From NCBI GenBank assembly GCA_021324915.1, contig JAJPIC010000011.1, forward strand, positions 186,001 to 250,000: a DNA stretch of 64,000 bases, in the 5' to 3' direction. The notes under the pieces are model-generated. The model did not search any database. It saw only the letters and a list, made by a program, of their open reading frames with translations, and was not told the origin of the DNA. The stretch's first letter is position 1. Every line of letters begins with the position of its first letter. The translations under genes were made by a program, and so were the position numbers. The DNA is from Beijerinckiaceae bacterium. GTDB lineage: Bacteria; Pseudomonadota; Alphaproteobacteria; Rhizobiales; Beijerinckiaceae. Of the stretch, positions 26,258 to 35,567 are shown piece by piece.

Positions 26258-27976
26258 ATGCTCGAAACCGACATCCTCGTCATCGGCGGGGGCACCGGCG
26301 GGCCCATGGCGGCCATCAAGGCCAAGGAGAAGAATCCGGAGCTACGCGTCGTCCTCCTGGAAAAGGCCAACGTCAAGCGCAGTGGCGCTATCAGCATGGG
26401 GATGGACGGGCTCAATAACGCAGTCATTCCCGGCCACGCGACGCCCGAAAACTATGTGAAGGAAATCACGATCGCGAATGACGGCATCGTCCATCAGCCG
26501 GCGCTGATGGCGTATGCCGAGCGCAGCTTTTCGATGATCCAATATCTCGACAAGCTCGGCGTCAAATTCGAGAGGGACGAGACTGGCGAATATAACGTCC
26601 GCAAGGTCCACCACATGGGAACCTATGTCCTGCCGATGCCGGAAGGACACCAAGTCAAGAAGGCGCTCTATCGCCAGCTTCGACGGCTGCGGATCGATAT
26701 CGTCAATCGCTTCATGGCGACACGGCTCCTGACCGGCCTGGACAGACGCATCGCCGGCACCATTGCGGTCAATACGAGGACGAGCGAATTTCTGATCATC
26801 CGCGCCAAAGCGATCATTCTTGCTTGCGGCGCGGCCGGACGGCTCGGCCTGCCGGCTTCGGGCTATCTCTTCGGCACCTACGAGAACCCGGCCAATTGCG
26901 GCGATGGCTATGCGATGGCCTATCATGCCGGCGCGGCCCTCGCCAACCTCGAGTGCTTCCAGATCAATCCGCTGATCAAGGATTATAACGGTCCGGCCTG
27001 CGCCTATGTCACCGGCCCGTTCGGCGGCTACACGGCCAATGCACGCGGCAACCGCTTCATCGAATGCGATTATTGGAGCGGCCAGATGATGCTCGAATTC
27101 TATCGCGAGCTCGAAGGCGGCAATGGCCCCGTCTTCCTCAAGCTCGATCATCTCGCCGAGGAAACGGTCAGCACGATCGAGTCGATTCTCCATTCGAACG
27201 AGCGGCCGAGCCGCGGCCGTTTCCATGCGCGCCGCGGCACCGACTATCGCAGCCAAATGGTTGAGATGCACATTTCCGAGATCGGCTTTTGCTCCGGACA
27301 CAGCGCCTCCGGCGTCTGGGTCGACGAGCGCGCCCGCACGACGCTGGCGGGCCTTTATGCCGTGGGCGACATGGCGAGCGTTCCGCATAATTATATGCTC
27401 GGGGCTTTCGTCAATGGAGCTTATGCGGGAGAAAGCGCGGTGGAATTCTGCGCAGAGGTGGATCACGCCGAGATCGATGCGGATTTCGTGGCGAGCGAGC
27501 AGGAGCGCGTGCTGCGCCCGACGCGCCGCGACGATGGGCTGACGCCGCACGAGGTCGAATATAAGATACGCCGCTTGGTCAATGATTATCTCCAGCCGCC
27601 GAAAGTGACGCGCAAGATGGAGATCGGGCTCAAGCGCTTCGGCGAAATTCGTGAAGATCTCGCCGCGCTCGTCGCGCGCGATCCGCATGAATTGATGCGG
27701 GCGCTCGAAGTCCATTCGATCCTCGATTGCGCGGAAATGGCGGCGCACGCTTCGCTGTTTCGCACCGAGAGCCGTTGGGGCCTCTATCATTACCGCGTCG
27801 ACCACCCGCAGACGGATAATGAGAACTGGTTCTGCCACACGCTGCTCGAAAAAGGCGCCGACGGCGCGATGAGCTCACGCAAGCACGAGATTGCGCCCTA
27901 TCTCGTGCCGGTTCCCGAGGCCGAGCGCTCGTCCTATCGGAACATGCGCGTAAAGCCCGCAATCGCGGCGGAATAG
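26258..27976 (+). CDS. AprA/fumarate-reductase-like FAD-dependent oxidoreductase
   Basis: The 572-residue protein begins MLETDILVIGGGTGG, the dinucleotide-binding fold of the succinate dehydrogenase/fumarate reductase/adenylylsulfate reductase flavoprotein family. The C-terminal FAD motif LAGLYAVGDMASVPHNYMLG is also visible. The region around EIGFCSGHSASGVWVD and the pairing with an AprB-like ferredoxin suggest a distant AprA relative rather than a true fumarate reductase; there is no membrane-anchor gene. A GTG nine bases upstream is an alternative start. It is cytoplasmic by lack of a signal peptide. The substrate is unknown; similar flavoprotein-ferredoxin pairs are, from memory, often near sulfonate or organosulfur genes, but none lies here. 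Confidence 0.82.
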   Translation: MLETDILVIGGGTGGPMAAIKAKEKNPELRVVLLEKANVKRSGAISMGMDGLNNAVIPGHATPENYVKEITIANDGIVHQPALMAYAERSFSMIQYLDKLGVKFERDETGEYNVRKVHHMGTYVLPMPEGHQVKKALYRQLRRLRIDIVNRFMATRLLTGLDRRIAGTIAVNTRTSEFLIIRAKAIILACGAAGRLGLPASGYLFGTYENPANCGDGYAMAYHAGAALANLECFQINPLIKDYNGPACAYVTGPFGGYTANARGNRFIECDYWSGQMMLEFYRELEGGNGPVFLKLDHLAEETVSTIESILHSNERPSRGRFHARRGTDYRSQMVEMHISEIGFCSGHSASGVWVDERARTTLAGLYAVGDMASVPHNYMLGAFVNGAYAGESAVEFCAEVDHAEIDADFVASEQERVLRPTRRDDGLTPHEVEYKIRRLVNDYLQPPKVTRKMEIGLKRFGEIREDLAALVARDPHELMRALEVHSILDCAEMAAHASLFRTESRWGLYHYRVDHPQTDNENWFCHTLLEKGADGAMSSRKHEIAPYLVPVPEAERSSYRNMRVKPAIAAE

Positions 27977-27985
27977 GAGAGCTTG

Positions 27986-28219
27986 ATGCCGCTCGCCAAT
28001 CATTCAAGCAGCATGCCCGTCACCGTCGATCCCGAAAAATGCATCGCCGCGAAAGGATGCACGGTTTGCGTCGACGTCTGTCCGCTCGACGTGCTCGCCA
28101 TCGACGAGGCGCGCGGCCTCGCCTATATGCGCTATGACGAATGCTGGTATTGCATGCCGTGCGAAGCCGATTGCCCGACCGGCGCGGTCAAAGTCGCCAT
28201 CCCCTATCTGCTGCGATGA
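27986..28219 (+). CDS. AprB-like ferredoxin, two [4Fe-4S] clusters
   Basis: This 77-residue ferredoxin has the cluster motifs C-x5-C-x2-C-x3-CP (CIAAKGCTVCVDVCP) and C-x2-C-x2-C-x3-CP (CWYCMPCEADCP). The second resembles the CWECxxC motif of adenylylsulfate reductase beta subunit, although the AprB C-terminal extension is absent. The ATG at 27986 follows an AGGAGA ribosome site that overlaps the flavoprotein stop, so the two are co-translated. It probably passes electrons to or from the flavoprotein. Confidence 0.9.
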   Translation: MPLANHSSSMPVTVDPEKCIAAKGCTVCVDVCPLDVLAIDEARGLAYMRYDECWYCMPCEADCPTGAVKVAIPYLLR

Positions 28220-29184
28220 ACTTATTCGACGACAGAGGCGAGATTGCCGACCTGCTCGCGCGCTTGCAATCGGGCGATGCGGGCAGCCGGCGCGTGGCTT
28301 TGACCGAGCTCGCAGATCTCGGCGATGAGTCCGCCACCGCGCATGTCATCGCGGCACTGGCGGACGAGGATGCAGGCGTGCGCGAAGCCGCGGTCCGCGC
28401 GCTCGATGCCTTCGAAAGTCGAGATGTGGTCCAGGCTCTCACCCGCGCGTTGGAAGATGATGCCGATTGCGTGCGGCAGGCGGCCGCGGATGTGCTCGCC
28501 GAAAAAAGGGATGCGGCAGCGGCACCTCTCCTGATCGGCCTCGTTGCACATGAAAATTCATTTGTTCGCGCGGGGGCGCTGCGTGCCCTCATCGGCTTGC
28601 GCAACCCGGCGGCTTTCGAACCGGCCTGCGCTGCGCTCGAAGATCACGATGCGATCGTGCGGCGAATGGCGGCAAGTCTGCTCGGTTGGCTGCAGGAGCC
28701 GCGCTCCGTTCCTTTTTTGATTGCCGCCTGTCGCGATCGCGATGCGGATGTCCGGCGCACTGCGATCGGCGCGCTCGGCTTCGAAGGTTCGGCGCTTGCC
28801 GCGCAAAATGCGCTGCTGCCGGCGCTTCACGACGAAAACTGGCAAGTCCGCGAAATCGCCGCCCAGACAATCGGCAAGCTCGGCTCTGCGGGAGGACTGG
28901 ACGCACTGATCGGGGCCATGTCGGACGAAGCCTGGCAAGTCCGGATCAAAGCCGCGGCCAGCCTCGGGCAGCTCAAACGCAGCGAAGCGATCCCCGCGCT
29001 TGCGCGCGCGCTCGATCATGCTTCGAGCAATCTCCGCAAGGAGGCGACCGCGGCGCTCGGCGAAATCGGCCATGCCGATGCGCTGCCCCATCTTGCCGCA
29101 CACGCCGACGACCCCGATCCGGATGTGCGCAAGCTCAACCGCTGGGCGGTATCGAAGATCGGCGCGCCCAACCGCGGGACTTGA
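28216..29184 (+). CDS. HEAT-repeat protein
   Basis: This 322-residue soluble protein consists of about nine to ten HEAT/PBS-lyase-type helical repeats of roughly 31 residues (for example DEDAGVREAAVRALDAFES, DDADCVRQAAADVLAEK, DENWQVREIAAQTIGKLG, DEAWQVRIKAAASLGQLK). Such solenoids are binding scaffolds. Its ATG overlaps the ferredoxin stop as ATGA, so it belongs to the same operon and may assemble or stabilise the flavoprotein-ferredoxin pair. No enzymatic motif is seen. Confidence 0.9.
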   Translation: MNLFDDRGEIADLLARLQSGDAGSRRVALTELADLGDESATAHVIAALADEDAGVREAAVRALDAFESRDVVQALTRALEDDADCVRQAAADVLAEKRDAAAAPLLIGLVAHENSFVRAGALRALIGLRNPAAFEPACAALEDHDAIVRRMAASLLGWLQEPRSVPFLIAACRDRDADVRRTAIGALGFEGSALAAQNALLPALHDENWQVREIAAQTIGKLGSAGGLDALIGAMSDEAWQVRIKAAASLGQLKRSEAIPALARALDHASSNLRKEATAALGEIGHADALPHLAAHADDPDPDVRKLNRWAVSKIGAPNRGT

Positions 29185-29225
29185 GCGGTTCCTCGCAGAT
29201 CCCTTGCGCATCGCGCGGAGCGATC

Positions 29226-30014
29226 TCAGAGATTTTCGACGCCATCTGCGATGGCCGCCAGTGCGGCCGGCCGCAGGATCACCAGACGTCGATTGCGCGT
29301 CTCGATCAGGCCGCGCTTGCGGAAGCGTTCGAGCGCCATGGAGATCCATTGCCGCGTGGCGCCCACCATGGCTGCGAGCTCTTCGTGGGAGGGAGACGCC
29401 GCAATGACCACGCATGCGTCGCGCTCCGTTCCATGCGGCTCAGCGAAATTGAGCAGGAGCAGCGCCAAACGCTCGACAACCGATCGCGTGGCGAGCACTT
29501 GAAGGAGCGACGAATAGCACTTGCCCTTGAACGCGAGACCTTTGATGAGGCCGATCGAGAAATTTGGGACGGTGGCCATCAATTGCCGAACGGCAGGTGC
29601 CGATAAGTGAAGCGCCTGCCCGGCCTCGACTGCGACGCCCGACCACACATGCGGTCCGGTCTCGAATATGTCGGGACCGCCGACGAAATTGCCCGGGCCC
29701 CAATTGGCGAGCGTGATCTCGCGGCCGTGCGGCGAAACATAAAAGCTGCGCACAACCCCGCTGCGCAGCACGAAGATGCCGCGATGCGGCTCGCCCTGAC
29801 GGAAGAGATAATCGCCGGCCTTGAAGTCGATGCGATTTCCGGTTTCGACTACCCGCCGAAGTTCCGCGGCCGAGAGGTCGGCGAGAATATCGGGGGCGCC
29901 GGAGACGCTGGCCTGCGCTTCGAAAAGCAGGACCGAGCCGCTCGCCGCTTTCGGCTGGTGGGCCGCCGGACCGGCCCCATCCTTGCAGCCATGAGAATCG
30001 GGGCGCGGCGCCAT
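29226..30014 (-). CDS. Crp/Fnr-family transcriptional regulator
   Basis: The 262-residue protein has a cyclic-nucleotide-binding-like sensory domain (about residues 45-155, GDYLFRQGEPHRGIFVLRSG) and a C-terminal Crp-type winged helix (about 200-250, SHEELAAMVGATRQWISMAL). The first 40 residues are an extension and contain one cysteine; no FNR-type cysteine cluster is present, so it is unlikely to carry a 4Fe-4S centre. An AGGGAC ribosome site precedes the ATG. It converges with the HEAT-repeat gene, which makes regulation of the flavoprotein operon plausible but unproven. Confidence 0.9.
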   Translation of the reverse strand: MAPRPDSHGCKDGAGPAAHQPKAASGSVLLFEAQASVSGAPDILADLSAAELRRVVETGNRIDFKAGDYLFRQGEPHRGIFVLRSGVVRSFYVSPHGREITLANWGPGNFVGGPDIFETGPHVWSGVAVEAGQALHLSAPAVRQLMATVPNFSIGLIKGLAFKGKCYSSLLQVLATRSVVERLALLLLNFAEPHGTERDACVVIAASPSHEELAAMVGATRQWISMALERFRKRGLIETRNRRLVILRPAALAAIADGVENL

Positions 30015-30103
30015 GTCCCTGCCTAAATTTGAAATGTCAGGAGGAAGCGTATGAAGCTCACAATGTCAATAGAATTTGTCGGCTACGCTGCGAATGGCGC
30101 GGA

Positions 30104-30691
30104 TCAACCCGGCCATCCGCGCATCACCGCATCGACCACCGCATGTAGATCAGCGCGCGTTGCGGTTCCTGCCGCCTGCACGGCCATGCCCTGGCTCACG
30201 GTCGCGATATAGCGCGCCAAGCCGGCGACGTCGGTGGTCTTCGGCAAATCGCCTTCCTCGATCGCGCGCTCGAGCCTATGCCTCAAAGCGACTTCTTCCG
30301 CGACACGACGCAGGCAGAGTTCTTTTTTGATCGGCTCGGCCGCATCGCCGCAAGAGAGCGCGCCTTGTACAAGCAGACAGCCCGGCGGGGACTGCGGGTC
30401 CGTCAATTGATCGGCAGTGCCGCGAAGAAGACGCTCGACGACTTCGCGCGCCGTCGGCGCGTCGAGCGCGTCACGCGAAAAATCCTTGCGAATCCCGACG
30501 TAGCGAGCGAGCGCCTTACGAAACAGCTCTTCCTTGCTGCCGAAAGCCGCGTAAAGGCTTGGCGGATTAATGCCCATCGCCTCAGTGAGCTCGGCGATCG
30601 AAGAGCCTTCGTAACCTTTGCGCTGAAAGACGACCAAAGCCTTTCCGAGCGCTTCTTCAGTATCGAATGCCCGGGGGCGTCCTAATGCCAC
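30104..30691 (-). CDS. TetR-family repressor
   Basis: The 195-residue protein starts (GTG) MALGRPRAFDTEEALGKALV and has the TetR DNA-binding domain in residues about 10-55 (GYEGSSIAELTEAMGINPPSLYAAFGSKEELF). The C-terminal part is a helical ligand-binding domain with the PPGCLLVQGAL segment common in this subfamily. It is divergent from the RND pump operon, with two palindromes in the 218 bases between them. Repression of the pump, relieved by a pump substrate, is the expected logic. Confidence 0.92.
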   Translation of the reverse strand: MALGRPRAFDTEEALGKALVVFQRKGYEGSSIAELTEAMGINPPSLYAAFGSKEELFRKALARYVGIRKDFSRDALDAPTAREVVERLLRGTADQLTDPQSPPGCLLVQGALSCGDAAEPIKKELCLRRVAEEVALRHRLERAIEEGDLPKTTDVAGLARYIATVSQGMAVQAAGTATRADLHAVVDAVMRGWPG

Positions 30692-30711
30692 GGCCTTGCC
30701 TCGTTGACTTT

Positions 30712-30727
30712 TTTATTGATCGATAAA
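30712..30727. promoter_or_regulatory. Candidate TetR operator, 16-base imperfect palindrome
   Basis: TTTATTGATCGATAAA reads nearly the same on both strands (one mismatched pair of positions). It lies 21 bases upstream of the TetR start codon, where binding would give autorepression. Confidence 0.45.
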
Positions 30728-30836
30728 TAATGTTGGCGGTTCGCTTTGTCCATGCGGCGAACCACTCTTGCCTTCAAAAATCGGCGAAAGAAAAAGGCAA
30801 GGCTGGGGCTTGATATGCCGCACCGCAACACATAAT

Positions 30837-30852
30837 TGTAGCGAACGATACA
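30837..30852. promoter_or_regulatory. Candidate TetR operator upstream of the RND operon
   Basis: TGTAGCGAACGATACA matches the symmetrical form TGTA-n-CG-nn-CG-n-TACA. It lies 57 bases upstream of the RND start codon, in promoter position. Confidence 0.45.
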
Positions 30853-30909
30853 CAATTAAGCTTGCCTGTTGGGGAAATTCCGGCGCGACGCGCGCGGGGT
30901 TTGGAAAGC

Positions 30910-33900
30910 ATGAACATCGTTCGTTTCGCCTTGCATCGCCCCTACACGTTTCTCGTGCTGGGCATTGCCATTCTGCTCCTCGGCGTTTCGGCCGTTTTGC
31001 GCACGCCGACCGATATTTTTCCCAATGTCGACATCCCGGTCGTGACCGTCGTTTGGTATTACGACGGTCTCAACAATAATGAGACCGAAAAGCGGATCAC
31101 GACCTATTCGGAATTCTCGATCAGCTTTTTCGTCAACAACATTCGCACGATCGAGAGCCAGACGATTCCGGGCCTCGTCGTCGAAAAGATCTACTTCCAG
31201 CCGGATGTGAACGTCGATCTCGCCATGAGCCAGGTCGTCTCGGCGACCAATTCGATCCGCGCCTTTCTGCCGCCCGGCGCGCAGCCGCCGATCATCATGC
31301 AATATAGCGCCTCGACCGTGCCGGTCTTGCAGCTCGCTTTGAGCTCGGACCGGCTCTCGGAATCGGAGCTTTACGATTACGGCGTCTACCGGATCCGTCA
31401 GCAGCTTGCTCCCATCCCCGGTACGATGCTGCCGCCTCCTTATGGCGGGCGCATCCGGCAGGTGATGGTCGACATCGACCCTGCCGCGCTCGCGGCCAAG
31501 GGCATCACGCCGCTCGACGTCTCAAACGCGATCAACGTGCAGAATCTTTCGTTGCCCATGGGCGACGTCAAGTTCGGCGACAAGGATTATGACGTTCGCA
31601 TCAACAGTCTCGCCGATGCCGTCTCCATTCTCAACGACGTGCCGATCAAGAAGATCAACGGCGCGATCATCCGCATCAAGGACGTCGCGCAGGTCCGCGA
31701 CGGCTATGCGATCCAGCAGAATATCGTGCGCACGGAGGGCCGCAGATCGGTTCTGCTCTCGATCCTCAAAGCCGGCAATGCATCGACGCTCGACGTCGTC
31801 GATCGGGTGAAGAACGACGTCTTGCCGGTGAGCCGCGCCGCCGCGCCACCCGGCATGAAGATCGAGGAATTATTCGATCAGTCGGTTTTCGTCCGCTCGG
31901 CCATCACCGGCGTCGCGCTCGAGGCGACAATCGCGGCTCTGCTCACGTCGGCGATGATCCTGCTCTTCTTGTCGAGCTGGCGCTCGACGCTCATCGTCGC
32001 GGTTTCGATCCCGCTTTCGATTCTCTCCTCCATCGCAATCCTCTCTGCGATCGGCGAGACGCTCAACATTATGACGCTGGGCGGCTTGGCGCTTGCCGTC
32101 GGCATCCTCGTCGACGATGCGACCGTGACGATCGAGAACATCCACCGCCTGCGTCAGCTCGGAGAAAAGCTTCCCGAAGCGACCCTGCACGGCGCCGCAG
32201 GCATCGCCTTGCCGACGCTGGTCTCGACGCTCGCCATCTCTGCGGTCTTCGTCTCCGTCGAATTCCTCGTCGGCCCGTCGAAATTCCTGTTCACGCCCAT
32301 GGCGCTCGCCGTGGTCTTTGCAATGCTCGCCTCTTACATCCTATCGCGGACGCTCGTGCCGATCCTCGCCGGGCTCCTCCTCTCAAACGAGCGCCACGCG
32401 AACGAGAGCCACGCCGGCGAGCCGGATCGCGCTCCTTCGATTTTCGTGCGCTTTTCACGTGGCTTCGAAGCCGGCTTCGAGCGCCTGCGCGACAGCTATT
32501 CGCTGGCGCTCGAAAAGCTCATAGAGAGCAATTGGAAGGTGCCCGCGGCGGCGTTGACGATCTTGACGATGGGCGCGGTCCTTTTCATGCTCGTCGGCCG
32601 CGATTTCTTCCCGGCGATCGACGCTGGCGAATTCAAGCTGCACGTTCGCGCTCCCTCCGGCACGCGCATCGAGACGACGGAACATATTTTCGAAAATGTC
32701 GAGAACGTCATCCGCCAAGTGATCCCGGAGTCCGAACGCGATCTCATCATCGACGACATCGGCGTACCTTTCCGCTACGCCCTGCCTTTCGACGACGGTA
32801 CGACTGTTGCCGGCAATGACGGCCAGATCCTGGTCTCGCTGAAAAAGGGGCACAAATCGACCCCCGCCTATATCAAGCGCCTTCGCGACGTGCTTGCGGA
32901 ACAATTTCCCGACGTGACCTTCTATTTCCAGCCGGGCGACATCGTCACGCAGATCCTGAATTTCGGCCTGCCGGCGCCGATCGACGTCCGCGTTGTCGGA
33001 TACGACAAGGAGAACAATCTGCGTATCGTCAAGGCGATGCTCGAAGAAATCAGGCATGTGGTGGGCGTCGCCGACGCGCATTTGCACCAGATCGTCGATG
33101 CGCCGGAGCTGACCGTCGCCATCGACCGGCAGCGCGCCTCGGATCTCGGGCTCGATATGGAAGACGTCGCGCAAAATGTGATGGTCGCGCTCGCCTCGAG
33201 CAATACGGTGACGCCGAATTTCTGGGTCGATCCGCTCACCGGAATTCAATATCCGGTCGCGGTGCAAGTGCCGCAATATAAGCTCGCCTCGCTCGGCGAT
33301 GTGAGCGGCACGCTCGTTGGCACGCGCGGCGCGGCGGCCGGGGGCGCGATCCCGACCTTACTGAGCAATGTCGCCGGTTTCGGCCGCGACGCGGCGCAGA
33401 CCGTGACGAGCCATTCGAATATTCAGCCGACCTTCGACATTTACGCCAATGTCGAGGGCCGCGATCTCGGCCGTATCGCTTCCGCCATCGATCAGATCGT
33501 CGCCAAATATCGCGGAGAGCTGCATCCGGGCAACGAGATTGTCGTCGAAGGTCAGATCGAAAGCATGCGCTCCGCCTTCATTCATATGGGGATCGGCCTG
33601 CTCGTGGCCGCGGTCGTCGTTTATTTGCTCATGGCGATCAATTTCCAATCCTTCGTCGATCCTTTCGTCGTCGTGCTCGGCCTGCCCGGCGCGATGGCCG
33701 GCATCCTGTTCATGCTCTTTGCGACCGGCACGAGCCTCAGCGTGCCTTCTCTGATGGGCGCGATCATGAGCGTCGGCGTCGCTTCGGCCAATTCGATCCT
33801 GCTCGTCACCTTTGCCAAGGAACAGCGCGCCTTCGGCCTCTCGGCGCGCGATGCCGCCGTCATGGCAGGACGCACGCGCCTGCGCCCGATCATCATGACG

Positions 33901-34098
33901 GCGCTGGCGATGATTGTCGGCATGATTCCGATGGCGCTCGGATTGGGCGACGGCGGCGAACAGAACGCGCCGCTCGGCCGCGCGGTGATCGGCGGATTGA
34001 TGTTCGGCACCATTGCCACGCTCTTTCTCGTTCCCTGGCTTTACAGCCGCTTGCGCAAGCGCGAGGGCCGGCTGATGGAGGATTTCTCGCATGTCTAA
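30910..34098 (+). CDS. RND efflux transporter, inner-membrane permease
   Basis: The 1062-residue protein has the build of AcrB-type RND pumps: an N-terminal helix (MNIVRFALHRPYTFLVLGIA), a large periplasmic loop, a cluster of helices, then a second loop and helix cluster. The proton-relay helix contains GGLALAVGILVDDATV with the tandem aspartates. The segment around TVPVLQLALSSD is typical of the broad HAE1/MMPL-like group. ATG 30910 is preferred to the TTG at 30862 because homology begins there. It overlaps the adaptor gene by 8 bases. Substrates are unknown; no outer-membrane TolC-type gene is nearby, so a TolC from elsewhere is presumed. Confidence 0.93.
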   Translation: MNIVRFALHRPYTFLVLGIAILLLGVSAVLRTPTDIFPNVDIPVVTVVWYYDGLNNNETEKRITTYSEFSISFFVNNIRTIESQTIPGLVVEKIYFQPDVNVDLAMSQVVSATNSIRAFLPPGAQPPIIMQYSASTVPVLQLALSSDRLSESELYDYGVYRIRQQLAPIPGTMLPPPYGGRIRQVMVDIDPAALAAKGITPLDVSNAINVQNLSLPMGDVKFGDKDYDVRINSLADAVSILNDVPIKKINGAIIRIKDVAQVRDGYAIQQNIVRTEGRRSVLLSILKAGNASTLDVVDRVKNDVLPVSRAAAPPGMKIEELFDQSVFVRSAITGVALEATIAALLTSAMILLFLSSWRSTLIVAVSIPLSILSSIAILSAIGETLNIMTLGGLALAVGILVDDATVTIENIHRLRQLGEKLPEATLHGAAGIALPTLVSTLAISAVFVSVEFLVGPSKFLFTPMALAVVFAMLASYILSRTLVPILAGLLLSNERHANESHAGEPDRAPSIFVRFSRGFEAGFERLRDSYSLALEKLIESNWKVPAAALTILTMGAVLFMLVGRDFFPAIDAGEFKLHVRAPSGTRIETTEHIFENVENVIRQVIPESERDLIIDDIGVPFRYALPFDDGTTVAGNDGQILVSLKKGHKSTPAYIKRLRDVLAEQFPDVTFYFQPGDIVTQILNFGLPAPIDVRVVGYDKENNLRIVKAMLEEIRHVVGVADAHLHQIVDAPELTVAIDRQRASDLGLDMEDVAQNVMVALASSNTVTPNFWVDPLTGIQYPVAVQVPQYKLASLGDVSGTLVGTRGAAAGGAIPTLLSNVAGFGRDAAQTVTSHSNIQPTFDIYANVEGRDLGRIASAIDQIVAKYRGELHPGNEIVVEGQIESMRSAFIHMGIGLLVAAVVVYLLMAINFQSFVDPFVVVLGLPGAMAGILFMLFATGTSLSVPSLMGAIMSVGVASANSILLVTFAKEQRAFGLSARDAAVMAGRTRLRPIIMTALAMIVGMIPMALGLGDGGEQNAPLGRAVIGGLMFGTIATLFLVPWLYSRLRKREGRLMEDFSHV

Positions 34099-35263
34099 GC
34101 CGCTTCCCGCCGAAGAATTCGAAATCGCGCCTCGGCCCTCCGCCGTCCGTTTCGGAACGCTCGGCTGGCTCGCCTTGCTGGTTCTGGTCGGCGGCCTCAG
34201 CTACGGCGCCGGGCGCCACATCTCGACGGAGGGGGTCGCGGAAGCGGCAACGAGCGCGCGGCTCGCGATGATCCCGACGGTGCGCACGGTGACGGCGCAG
34301 CGCCTTGCGGGCGCGATACCCGTCGATCTGCCGGGCAGTTTGGAGCCGTTCGAAACGGCGGCGATTTTCGCCCGCGCCTCGGGCTATATCGTGCAGCGCT
34401 TCGTCGATATCGGCGCGCGGGTGAAGAAAGGCGATGTGCTCGCGATCATCCGCTCGCCCGAGCTCGATCAGCAGGTGAGCCAGGCCGAAGCGGCGCTGAC
34501 GCAAGCGAAGGCGAACTTCGATCTCGCTCACGTCACCGCTGAGCGCTCCGCGGCTCTCGTTCAACGCGGCTGGGTGACGGCGCAGCAATATGACCAGGAT
34601 CGCTTGACCGAAGCTGCGCGCGCGGCGGACGTGCGCGTGGCGCAGGCCTCGCTGGCGGCTATCGAGCAGAAGCGCGACTACCTGAAAGTGCTCGCGCCGT
34701 TCGACGGCGTCGTGACCGCCCGCAATGCCGAGGTGGGTGATCTCGTCAGCGCCGATACGACGACGGCGCGCTCCATGTTCAGCGTCGCGCGCACGGACAA
34801 GGTTCGCGTGCAGGTCTATGTGCCGCAAGACGCGGCCGAGGGACTCAAGAACGGTGTCGCCGCGTCCATTTCGGTGCCTGAGATGCCCGGCCGCATGTTC
34901 AAAGGGCTGGTGGCGCGGACGGCGCAAGCGCTCGACGCCACCTCGCGCACCTTGCTGGCCGAGGTCGATATCGACAATCCCGCGAATGTCCTGACGGTCG
35001 GCACCTATGTGCGGGTGCATTTCGATCTCGTCTCGCCGAGGCCGCACGTTCGGCTCGACGCCAATGCGCTCATTTATGGTGCCGACGGGCTTCGAGTCGC
35101 CGTGGTCCAGAATGATCGCGTTGCGCTCGTGCCTGTGCGCATTGCCCGGGATTTCGGCGCTCAGGTCGAAATCGGGCAAGGCTTGAGCGGCGGCGAGATC
35201 GTGATTCTCAATCCGCCTGTCGCGCTGAAAAACGGGGGCGCCGTGCATATCGCATCGAATTGA
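34091..35263 (+). CDS. RND efflux periplasmic adaptor (membrane fusion protein)
   Basis: The 390-residue HlyD/AcrA-like adaptor has one N-terminal membrane segment (about residues 25-45) that anchors it. The lipoyl/barrel-sandwich halves follow (ARASGYIVQRFVDIGARVKKGDVLAII and LKVLAPFDGVVTARNAEVGDLV), flanking an alpha-helical hairpin (about 120-180). The membrane-proximal domain forms the C-terminus. It links the RND permease to an outer-membrane channel. It overlaps the permease gene by 8 bases, so the two are coupled. A short inverted repeat (TGAGAC/GTCTCA, 35261-35279) covers its stop codon but lacks a T-run. Confidence 0.92.
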   Translation: MSKPLPAEEFEIAPRPSAVRFGTLGWLALLVLVGGLSYGAGRHISTEGVAEAATSARLAMIPTVRTVTAQRLAGAIPVDLPGSLEPFETAAIFARASGYIVQRFVDIGARVKKGDVLAIIRSPELDQQVSQAEAALTQAKANFDLAHVTAERSAALVQRGWVTAQQYDQDRLTEAARAADVRVAQASLAAIEQKRDYLKVLAPFDGVVTARNAEVGDLVSADTTTARSMFSVARTDKVRVQVYVPQDAAEGLKNGVAASISVPEMPGRMFKGLVARTAQALDATSRTLLAEVDIDNPANVLTVGTYVRVHFDLVSPRPHVRLDANALIYGADGLRVAVVQNDRVALVPVRIARDFGAQVEIGQGLSGGEIVILNPPVALKNGGAVHIASN

Positions 35264-35567
35264 GACATCTCGGGTCTCAGCAAGGCTTGCCCCGCCATAA
35301 GAGCCGTGCTCTCAGGTCTATCGTCGGCAGCGTCGTTGTCCTCCGCGGCGATTGCTAGGCCCGAATCGGTGATCCGCGCGCCAATGAGCAATGCTGCGGA
35401 ATGTGAGCCCCAGGAGCGCGGGGTCCCTTGCCGGTAGCCGCAAGAGCGAAAGATATGTGTTCATTGCATGGCCACGAGGACTTGCCGAGCCCGACATTGG
35501 TCCGAGCGGCGAAGCTTCAGGTGATTATGCGCCGGGCTGCACGGCCCCACCCAGTGCGGAGAACCAG
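35264..35567. other. Non-coding stretch upstream of the aldehyde oxidoreductase genes
   Basis: These 304 bases hold no convincing gene. An in-frame upstream extension of the small-subunit gene (from 35391) exists but does not look like a Tat signal or a domain. The promoter for the following three-gene operon is expected here. Confidence 0.55.

Noticed and set aside
26258..28219. Dissimilatory adenylylsulfate reductase (AprBA)
   Set aside because: The ferredoxin lacks the AprB C-terminal extension and no sat/qmo/dsr genes are present; only a distant relationship is supported.
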